Assembly (NCBI GenBank): GCA_009869945.1
Contig: WIXG01000061.1
Coordinates: forward strand, 124,001-188,000
Direction: 5' to 3'
Source of the DNA: Mesaphorura yosii
Lineage: Eukaryota > Arthropoda > Collembola > Poduromorpha > Tullbergiidae
DNA length: 64,000 nucleotides
Below are positions 55,100-64,000 of the stretch, in pieces; within the stretch, counting starts at the first letter, position 1; each line of letters begins with the position of its first letter. The position numbers were made by a program, and so were the translations under genes. Below the pieces are notes generated by a model that searched no databases, had not been told where the DNA came from, and was given only the letters and a program-made list of their open reading frames with translations.

Positions 55100-58000
55100 G
55101 AATCGGGTCCCGCTCCTTGTCTTAACAATTATTATATGAATTAGCACATTGGCGCAGTCAATACACATTAAAATCAAGAGTCATTAGTTAACTTTGTTTG
55201 GTGAGATCCTGTTTCGAGCAGGACAGAGATGTTAGCATTGTTACAGCATGATCACTAGGCGATTACCCCGGCGGATGACCAAAATGAGCATCAGCGTCAA
55301 AATTTTGCTTATGTGCTGAGGATGACGAACGAGTCTCAGCCTTCCCTTACCAAATGATTAAAATTTCTACATGAACAACTCACTAACTACCAAATAAGGG
55401 AAAGGCTGAACAAGCATTTTCTCACCTTAGCATCTTACTTATTACATTAGTAGCTTAGGAAGTCGATCTGGGGTGAAATAAAAGATAGGTCATAAAACTG
55501 AAGGGACGGCACGATGGATGATGAATTTATGAAAGAGAAAGACGAAGGTAGGAAACGACGAGTAATTAATTTGGGAGCAGCAACCAGCCACTAATGTAAT
55601 AAGCAGCAGTATTATTCTTGTTTCTAAATTGTGTGCCGCAGTCCGCAGGTATCCACAAACGAGAAACGACTGATTAGTAGCTTACTGTCTACCGTCTTTT
55701 GTTTGAATTCTTTCTACTACACAAGCACCGGATTCATAACCGTGAAAAGAAAAAGTTGAGGCATCAGCGCACGAAAAATGTGGAAGGCACAGGCGAGACA
55801 AGACAAGTTCAAGCGCAGGATATTAATGACTTTCTGCCATGCAGTCAGGCACTTTGTTGCTTGATGCGGTTAGCATTTAATAAGTTTTTTGTGTTTACCA
55901 AAAATAGTAATAAACTCTCGCAGCTCGATGCTCCAAGCCTCGCCATGCCGCGCGAAGCGCACTATTAATATCATAATCATTATTACCATTATTATGAGCG
56001 GATTGAGTGATTATGTTTTGAAGTGAACGAGGCTTCAAGCGTCAGGCTTCAGTTCACGCCGCGCCGTGTCGTGTCGGGAAGAAAGTGTGATAATGATGAA
56101 CTCATTTTGGTTTCTTCACCGTGAGACGGCCGATACGCATAAAATTACGACTCACTAAGCGGAAAAAGGCACTCAAGGCAACTCCAATTTGTTAAAGTCA
56201 GCCATCAGCATCAGCCTCGTCCATCCTGTGCATTGTTTTATACTCAAATGACCTCATCTCTCTCGGTAGAGTAGGCAAAGTCGGTCGTGCAGCGTTGCTG
56301 ATAAACTCGTGACGAGTCGCCAGCACAGCAAAATTACGGACTGGGCTTTGAATTGTGGGGTGTTGTGTAATTGTCACTTGCAAAATATGCATGTCACCTT
56401 GGGCGTTGATTCAGAATGCAGTTAAAATATTTAGTACAAGGTTTGAACTCTGAAAGAATGTCACCGTCTCGTCGGTTTGTAATGCTTGCCTTCCCCATTG
56501 AGAAAATTGATCATAATCTTCGTTTTAATTACGCGTATGGCGCATAATAAATATTTGTATGAAAATCACAATAATCGGGCCATTCCATTCGTGACCGTAA
56601 TTTAACAATGCGTGAAGTCATAGACTTATGTGAGCATGCAAATAAGGCGATAACGATGAGGCGACAAGATGACAAAGCACCAAGGCGAGTAATTACAGGC
56701 TGCAGTTGGCAAAGGCAAGCAAAACGGAGCACAATGAAATTATTTGTACATTTGATGTTCGGATAGTAATTCATTATTGAAACAAAAAATTAATGCGCGC
56801 ATGACTTTGTTAACAGTTTGTGAAACAAAAGAGCCCAAGAATATAACGCAACACAGTTGACAAGGACCGTACACGACACTGCGAAATAGCCAAATTCATT
56901 CATCTGATTAAAATATGCAAATCATTTCCTCCTACCTCATGGACTGACTTTTAATCATGCCACACGTGAGCTGCACTTTTCAATTTTGCCTTTAATGCCT
57001 GAAACTTTATAATTTTCGAGTTTGGATCACATCGCGTATCGCGTTAGGGACAAGCTCAAATTGCTCGGCTTGAGAATACCAGGAATTTGTACGTATCTTA
57101 ATTCTTTTGACTACTGAATCATAACCGACCGGTACTTCACCGCTTTGATAACGCAGACACGCAAGCTGGCTATTAATCACCTGACACTGCTGTGGTAAGA
57201 CGGGCAATGGGCAGATGATGTTTCAGTTTCAGGACCAATCGTCAACTGGATCAAGTAAGCCGACTCACATTATCCATGCCGTAAAGTTGAGCCGCCCGCC
57301 CGCTAATTACTTTTTAATAGTCATTTCATTTTGTGGGAGTGTGAGAAACTGAGAAATCGGTTCGCTTGGCTCTACTCAAAGATTGCCAGACTGCGGCAAT
57401 CGAAAAGGTTAAATCGACATAAACGAAGGTTGCATTCACGTTTTGTACTGCTCAAATCAAAGAATCAAGCCATTGTTGCATGTATCTGAGACCTTTCTTG
57501 ACCTTGTGCAGGACAAAGAACAGAATGAAGAAGGCTGAAACTCCAGGATAACAAGTGAAGAAAAGAATCATGTAATTGACATTGATATTTCTCACTTGAT
57601 TTGCATTTATTCATGATTATTCAGTTTCAGTAGCAGGTCAGATTCGAATCTCGAGTCAATCAAGTGTTAAAGAGTATCGTTCTTCTATTTTCGTTCTTCG
57701 ACGGTCACTCAGAGCAAGTTGAAGTAGTAATACTTTTTTTTGCATCTTCTCATGAATTGCTACCTGATAATTAACATGTTGAAAAAGTGTAAGAGCAGAA
57801 GCTATCAGGGCAGACATTTCAATGACAGTTCAACTTACGAATAAATTGAAATGATGGCTCATGATTCATGATCATTGAGTTCGTCATTTCGTATTTGTTC
57901 ATTCAAAGAACAGGGAGGTTACATTACCAAGTGGAATTGATAGACTTTGTATATCCTTTTCATGCAGGTATCGAATTCTGCATTCGGAGTTGCTGCTTTT

Positions 58001-59085
58001 GCTTCTTAATTTCAGGTATTCCGGACGGTGAGACCGTAGAAGACTGAATTCAAATTAAGTCATTGAAAGGTGGCGTAGTTGAGAGATATGACATGCCGAT
58101 AGTATTCAATTAGATTTGATAAAAGTGGAAGATTACAGTTTTATATGGACTGCCAAGATTAGTAGGCATTTCATGCTAATACTGTTATTGTTGTTTTCTG
58201 TATTCTTGTATTCACATTCACTCAACTGCAAGAAAGAAGAACCAACTTCTGTCTGAAATGCATTTATGGCCCGCATTATTAAGACCGCGTCTTGTACGGG
58301 TATTTGTCAGTCTATTATATCATCATTGATGAAATGGATGTTCAGCGCTGCTCAAAAGAGCAGCAGCCAAAGCCAAAGCGAGCTAATGAAATAAAGTTAC
58401 GAAGGCGCCAGGAGCTGAGACGTTTCATTACACACATCAAATCAGCATCAGTTCATTTCATCTCTTCATCTTTTTCATCACGTCATCTCGTTTCATTTAC
58501 TCGCCGTACTTATTTATCACTGCTGCTGCTCCGTGCAGTCAATGTCTGTGTGTCTACCTTTCACTTTAATAACACTTTCATCTTTTGTCTATTAGAGTCG
58601 AGCGAGCATAAGTTTTGACCACCAAATTACATACTGTCATAGCCTCCAGCTTAATACGCTTACACGCTTATACTGCACTATGCTACGACTTGGAGTCGCT
58701 CGGGTTTACTCACTACAACACCAATTTGTAAATACGCCCCATCGTCGTTATTAATTTCCAATCACGCTATCATACATGGTTGCTGACACTGTCAAGTTTG
58801 CGAAGACTATCAAATTGGAAATCACCACTGTTTTGCCAATACTTCAGGCTATGTAGAATGAGAATTAAACTGAGCACACAAAATAACGAAGGTGATAAGA
58901 TGAATGAAGTTACGTTAATGGAGTGTAAGTCAAAGTCAAACACTTCATCGGTGACTTTAGTGGCTTGGGACTTGTAATTATCTACATAGTAAACACTAAG
59001 AAAGAATCCATGCCATGCGTGCTTGGATGTGTACTTAGTCCACTTAGTAAAGTAACTTAACGTGGCATGGCACCTGGCATAATTA

Positions 59086-59106
59086 TAATAATAAGGCTTA
59101 TTATTA
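59086..59106. repeat. 21-bp AT-rich palindrome
   Basis: TAATAATAAG and its reverse complement CTTATTATTA are separated by a single G. A perfect 10-bp palindrome in AT-rich DNA. Confidence 0.85.
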
Positions 59107-59311
59107 CATATCCATCATTACATCAAATGATCGCATGAGTGCCATGAATTGCAATGAGTGTAATAGCAATGCATCGTTAACCACTGCAACGCTTGATGAA
59201 ACGAGTCCAAGTAATTGACACCTTTTAAAACTGCTAAAAGCGTTAAACTAGACAGATAAGTAGGCATGCAGAAACGAGGTGATGCTAATCACACACTTCC
59301 ACTTCCAACAT

Positions 59312-59342
59312 AATGGAGAATCACTGGCTGTGATTCTCCATT
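59312..59342. repeat. Perfect 13-bp hairpin with 5-base loop
   Basis: AATGGAGAATCAC at 59312-59324 pairs with 59330-59342 around the loop TGGCT. The next base pair is broken (T-T), so the stem is exactly 13 bp. Confidence 0.9.
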
Positions 59343-59787
59343 TTTCGATGCATTAATTTGCAGGATTTAAGCCATTGTTTTCTCAGGACTTGAGTTAAGA
59401 AAAACCAAAAACTGCAACTGCAAGCAAACGTAACAAAGCTCGAAGAATTTACGTCTTTACGAGCTGTTTGAGTTTGCGCGTTCGCAGGCCGAGGCGCATC
59501 CTGCGCATGAAAGACGTTGATCGTTGATCGCTGTTGCTTCGCATTAAATGATCAGGAGTGGCGCGTTCAAAGTGTTCGAAGCCTGATGAGCATTACGTCG
59601 TATCCCGGGGTGAAGGTTGGGAAAATAAAGACTGTACAAAGTGCAGTGCAGTGTTTAATGAGTGCATATTAATATCAGTCATGGAAGAGGCGAGACTCTC
59701 GCCATGCATTGTTCTTTGAACAGTTTTTCCGGTGGATCTTTGCTAACAGTGGAATGGGAACGTATCAACACTGCACTGTCACTGCAG

Positions 59788-60153
59788 TTAATTTCCATAA
59801 TGAGAATGTGAGCGCTTTGTTGCAAGCATGGAACTGGTACAATACGAATACGAACTGCTGCTGGCGTTGCTCGTTTTGGTTCCGGTCCGTGTCTCCGTCG
59901 GAGACGAGGACGAAGACGTCGGTGACTGCGTTGGCGAACTGCGAGGGCTGACGCTGCCCCTCGGACCCTTGGCCGTGCCCTGATTTCGCTGCGGGAGTCC
60001 AGCTTGCTGTTGTTGACCCTGACTTTGGTATCCAGGTGGAGCGATCATCAGGCAAGGCGGCATCATGCAGCACACGATCGGGTTAATTCCGTTGTCTAGA
60101 GCAAACTCAATTGGATCCGGTTCATCTGGCTCGATTGTTATCGTTACTTCCAT
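59788..60153 (-). CDS. Hypothetical 121-residue protein, orphan
   Basis: Uninterrupted minus-strand frame from ATG at 60153. The N terminus is acidic (TITIEPDEPDPIEFALD), followed by a Cys/Met/Pro segment (PIVCCMMPPC) that could be a short hydrophobic or palmitoylated patch. The rest is low-complexity Gln-, then Ser/Thr/Pro-rich sequence. No domain is recognised. The GC content is higher than in the surroundings, which supports coding. No good splice donor was seen, so it may be a single-exon gene or part of a larger gene whose exons I missed. It stands alone in a gene-poor region. Confidence 0.4.
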   Translation of the reverse strand: MEVTITIEPDEPDPIEFALDNGINPIVCCMMPPCLMIAPPGYQSQGQQQQAGLPQRNQGTAKGPRGSVSPRSSPTQSPTSSSSSPTETRTGTKTSNASSSSYSYCTSSMLATKRSHSHYGN

Positions 60154-63100
60154 CCCGCACGCGGTGTCTGGACGAAATTGGAGAGGAGGTTTTCGGTGAT
60201 TTCTTGAGGGAACTGCAATCCAAGCAGCAAAACTCGTCTGTGCGCATTCGCCTACGGTCAGGTGAAAGCGATTGTTTCAGCTTCAGATAGCGTGCTCGTA
60301 TCAGCTAATTTTCATAACGTTGCGCAATCATGGCCAAACTTTGTACTAAGTATCATGTCAAAAAGGGTGACAACGAGCCAAAGTCGAATATTTTGTTGCA
60401 ACTTGTTATTAAGCACGAAGCCAGTCAAGGCAGGGAATTGAAAAACTTTGAAACTCAATTGAATCCGGTGCGTTACGATGAAATGCACCATGATAATTAT
60501 TATTTTATTGATTCAATTACTCATCATGTTTCATGCCTCTCGCTCTCCTTCTGGACGGAAGGTACGCGGCTCTGGCACGGAACCCGAGCCATGATTATCT
60601 TGAAAGGGGTGAAATATTTCATATTCAATAGAGCACTGTCGAAAGTCGTATCGCACGTAATATGCTGGTTCATTTCATGCTTCACAACATTTTTAAATTC
60701 CAATCCCTCTTTTTTCATCCGCATTTCGTCTCTCTTCCTCTTCAATCAAATAATTTATTGTTCTTCCCATGCAATTGAATTCAATGCACTGCTGCTGCCA
60801 TTGCTGTTGCTGCTGCGCTCATGATTAATTCATTATTCAGTGGTTATGATTATACGCATTTTCAGATAGTCATTATGCTGACTCTTTTCACATTGCGTCT
60901 CGGTCCTATCATAACTGGTTCACAAAACAAAAGCAAAAAGCAGGCAGTCAGCGCCACAACAATGACGATCATGACTGTGGCGTTGTTACAATCAAATTAA
61001 TTGCAACAATATTATTACTTTATTATTCACACCTGTCACATCATCATCACTCCGCACTCACGCTGCGGATGCGGATTCGTTAATTGCTGGGTCTCGAGAT
61101 TGCATTGTTTTGCAACTCCATTCAACAATGTGAGAAGATGATTAATTTCATGCTCGCAACTAATTACTCCAATAATGCACTTTTTGCCTTGCTTTTTGCA
61201 CTCATTCGCAAGTGTTACAATTTGCGCAGTGCAGTGCAGAAAATGCAGCAGGCCAATTACAATTTCGAAATGAAGCTTGTTGTACTGTTGGATATTTTAT
61301 ACTAATTTTTCTCGAGATGAAAAGGAAGACTCACACTGTGCTTTATTATTTAATCAGTGGCTCGTGTAACACATGTTTAGGAAGATGATGATGACGAGGA
61401 AGGGTGAACAGTGAACGGTGAACTCCTTAGTTTCAGAATCCCGCAATGCGGAGGAGCGGGTACGCGAACGTGGGTGATGAGCTGACTGGTTATTCGGTCT
61501 TGGTCGTGGCTGTGAAAGAATCAAATTACGGGCGCATTATCGTCTTACGAGTTACGAATTACAGGAATCGGACTCTTTCAACCAGGCATCATCATTCATT
61601 TTACTGCTACGCAGGCGGAATGCGGCGCACGCCTTTGCTCGCTACTCCTTTACACACTGGGTACTGACGTTCATCGATCTTGATTTATCATTCTGAATCA
61701 CCGCGTGGTTCACTTCTCAGAACAGTTGAATTCGGGATAAAAGAATCCGCAGCGCATTTTGCATTTCTTGGACAAAAGATGATCAAAGCAAAATAAAATC
61801 AGAATGCAGCACATTTCCAAGTTTAAGAAACTGTAAAGAGAACAATTTGTGCTTAATAAGAAAAGGAAATATGAATTTTGTAAAATTGGAAGCATTGCGT
61901 TTCTGGTTGCGATATTAATATTCTATGTTGCTATTAATAAATCCTATCTCGTTTCTTGAAGAAAGGATTCTTTTCTACGCTGCTGATACAATTTTTGATG
62001 TTGCATTGTGTGGTTACATTGTGCACATATTGTTCTGGATGAAACAGGCAGAAAATATCGGAATTATGATGGAAGCCACCCCGCTGTTCTGTTCTGTTCT
62101 ACTCTGCTCTTCCTCGTCTTACAACTTTATTCCACCGGAACGAAGTTTACTCTTTTCTGCTTGTCAGTCGTAATGCGAAGTTATGGACTGACCCGCTTGA
62201 TCCTTTGAGAACTGCCGATCAGAAGCTCCAAGCCAGAATCAGTATTAAACTGACGAAAATTAAAGGCTTGGTAATAATTCTGCCTTGTTAGCGTAAAAAA
62301 CAAGCGCACCAGCAAGATTGAAGCCTGCATTGCATTGTTGAGATTAGAGAGTCCATCCTCTTTCGATGCTTCCCATTGAACTTGCACTGCATATATGCAA
62401 TGTGTTATTATTGTATCAGTTTTCGTTGCCGTCTCGTGGATCGTGTTTTCACTTTCCAATTAGTCAATATACGCGTACGTAGATCACATTATGTCTGTTT
62501 AGGCAGCAGCGCATTCGAGCCAATAGTGTTCAGGCTTCGTATTGCTAATAATGATGATAAATAACAACAATGTCCGATTGGAGACCGAGACGAGAAGAGA
62601 AGAGATGTGGTAGTGATGATAAAAGAATCATTATCATCACCTGCATCATTTTCAGAGTAGACAGGCTATGCTTACGCTCATGGGAATGAATACATCACAT
62701 CACTATCGCACATCCATCAGATGAAGAGCTCTCCAATTAACTTTTTCTTCGCACAAAGAAGCGACAGCGGGGTGTCACATTCTCTCATTTCCTAAATAAT
62801 AGAGAAATATGTGCAGTGTGTTGAGCGTTGGCGTTGGTGTTGTAGCCAGAAGTTATTTATCAAATATGACAAAGATGTACGATTTCCTCAACTTCTCAAC
62901 GTCATGCAGGTCTGTGTGGACCCTTCACGCAATAAACTTACGGCAGACGCGAATTATTAGCAAACATGTCAATAAAAGCATGCGAGACACGGTTATCGAT
63001 TTGCACAACTGTGTTTGTGATTTCCCTTTCCTCAAGGCGCTGCTGTCTCGATCTCGGATCTCGCCAATGCTATTCATAAAGTCTTAAGTTCCGGTCGGAT

Positions 63101-63216
63101 TCAATTACTTGACTGTTGGGTCCGATAGTTTGCGGACAACAAAATACGCTTTATTGACACTATAATGACATAGGAATGCTTAATATCACATTTTGAGAGC
63201 AATCTCACTCTTTACA
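60154..63216. other. Intergenic; no supported gene
   Basis: About 3 kb without recognisable exons. A 164-codon plus-strand frame at 60330-60824 starts with a true ATG head-to-head with the orphan frame, but its composition is irregular and it matches no domain I know. A minus-strand AATAAA (CTTTATTGACAC on the plus strand near 63150) is the likely 3' end of the next gene. Confidence 0.4.
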
Positions 63217-63753
63217 CTACACAATTCGCGTACGCTTTATTTTTGCATCACTTCTGCTGCTGCTGCATTTGATGGGTGAAATGAAACTGCTTTTGTGTCC
63301 ATCTGTCGAGTCGGTGCTTACGAATCCGAAGCAGGTTTGAATGTCCTTCTGTGACACCGGCGGTAAGTTTGGGTTCGGCGTGGACGTAACTGGATCATGA
63401 GTGTGGCGCTTCTTCCATTCAATGAGTCCTAGAAAAAGAGAAGAGACTTTAAACTTCTCCGCTGTAAACTTGGAAATTTTGCGATTAGCAGAATTTTTGT
63501 TACCTATGAATGAGTGAGTAAATGACCTCTTGATTGACACGACTTCCTTCACTTTACAGCGTTTCGACTTCACACCTGATGAATTGTGTTTATGTTGCAA
63601 CCGGATGCATTGTTTCGATTCAGATTCAGCACTTTGGTCTTGCTTGGACGCTTTCCTCGCTGATTGCCCTTTAGGAGTCTGCAGCCGGAGCACCGAAAAT
63701 TGATTAGACGCAGGTCTCATTCTTGGCCTGAGCTTGCTTCTGTAGTTTTCCAT
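63217..63753 (-). CDS. Small basic protein with CFGF motif, possible sororin-like
   Basis: Two exons in transcription order, 63753-63504 and 63428-63217, joined through GTAACA...TTTCTAG in phase 1; 153 residues. The protein is rich in Lys, Arg and Ser with no hydrophobic segments or predicted fold, as expected of a disordered nuclear protein. Near residue 120 it has QKDIQTCFGFVSTD. In sororin, the cohesion protector that binds PDS5, a CFGF motif (the FGF motif) sits in a similar disordered setting, and TSTPNPN and ISPIKCSSS nearby also recall sororin. The C-terminal sororin helix is missing. A donor-like GTAAGC directly after CFGF allows an alternative end. Resemblance rests on one short motif. 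A poly(A) signal about 65 bases downstream supports a real gene end; further 5' exons may exist. Confidence 0.5.
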   Translation of the reverse strand: MENYRSKLRPRMRPASNQFSVLRLQTPKGQSARKASKQDQSAESESKQCIRLQHKHNSSGVKSKRCKVKEVVSIKRSFTHSFIGNKNSANRKISKFTAEKFKVSSLFLGLIEWKKRHTHDPVTSTPNPNLPPVSQKDIQTCFGFVSTDSTDGHKSSFISPIKCSSSRSDAKIKRTRIV

Positions 63754-64000
63754 TAATTTGGATAGGAAATTACGCACTTACAACTTCTTGCACAGTTCGT
63801 TCAGATTATTCGATTAAAACTTTGCACAAACTTTCACGAAAACAGGGAACTTGAAATATTAATTGAATATTTAGGTGCTCGTTCATTTGGAATTTATTGG
63901 GTATTCCGCCATTTTTGGTCGGACCGGAGGCCACAGTCGTCAGAGGCTGCATTCCATGCAAATCCCAACGCACCTTGTTATCTGTTGTCACGTGTGCATG
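63754..64000. other. Right edge, upstream of the CFGF gene
   Basis: Probably leader and promoter of the preceding minus-strand gene. A minus-strand frame at 63806-63991 has no recognisable features. A GTAAGT at about 63780 could be the donor of an upstream exon, but I could not find its partner. Confidence 0.35.

Larger units (their letters stand above)
52601..59787. other. Gene-poor stretch, second half
   Basis: About 7 kb with no supported coding exon. It contains the distinct repeats listed separately: a pentamer run, two perfect 13-bp hairpins, a 21-bp palindrome and a 14-bp degenerate tandem array. Pyrimidine-rich TCAT runs occur near 58440-58510. Confidence 0.4.

Noticed and set aside
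60330..60824. 164-codon ATG-started plus-strand frame
   Set aside because: Long, but hydrophobic and charged parts are scattered without a domain; kept only as a note beside the divergent orphan frame.

Overview
The window is eukaryotic nuclear DNA. Genes are cut by many short GT-AG introns (about 45-120 bp), and AATAAA signals follow several genes. All recognisable products are animal proteins: KAT2/Gcn5, a Src42A-type tyrosine kinase, an ATF7IP-type protein, ARMC9 and prefoldin 2. The Src sequence is closest to the arthropod Src42A type, and the compact genes suggest a small-genome arthropod such as a crustacean or springtail. I cannot fix the species. No bacterial, viral or clear transposon sequence was seen. 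All exon models come from reading frames, splice signals and protein-family knowledge; none was checked against RNA or a database.

Region 1 (1-16.2 kb) holds four plus-strand genes: the acetyltransferase KAT2 (629-4228), a protein with two THAP DNA-binding domains (4942-6881), a Src42A-like kinase (8795-11532) and an ATF7IP/windei-like SETDB1 cofactor (13791-15333).

Region 2 (16.2-31.1 kb) is one large plus-strand gene for a protein of about 1,400 residues ending in a seven-repeat RCC1 propeller. One of its introns is 8.8 kb, against a usual 70 bp. That intron contains five tandem, opposite-strand genes for small four-helix membrane proteins with the same four-exon, same-phase structure.

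Region 3 (31.4-41.3 kb) is a minus-strand block: ARMC9 (LisH plus armadillo, a cilium-base protein), a leucine-rich-repeat membrane protein, tRNA-Lys(UUU) and prefoldin subunit 2. The RCC1 gene and ARMC9 converge, and their poly(A) signals suggest overlapping 3' ends. Just upstream of prefoldin 2 is a weak three-exon candidate whose frame is broken only by two UGA codons.

Region 4 (about 42-64 kb) is nearly gene-free. It holds hairpins, a 14-bp tandem repeat, an orphan 121-residue reading frame (59788-60153) and, near the right edge, a small basic protein with a sororin-like CFGF motif (63217-63753).

Functionally, KAT2, the THAP protein and the ATF7IP-like protein are nuclear chromatin or transcription proteins, Src42A is a membrane-linked signalling kinase, and prefoldin 2 is a cytosolic chaperone subunit. 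Only the nested membrane-protein cluster looks like a family arranged as a unit.
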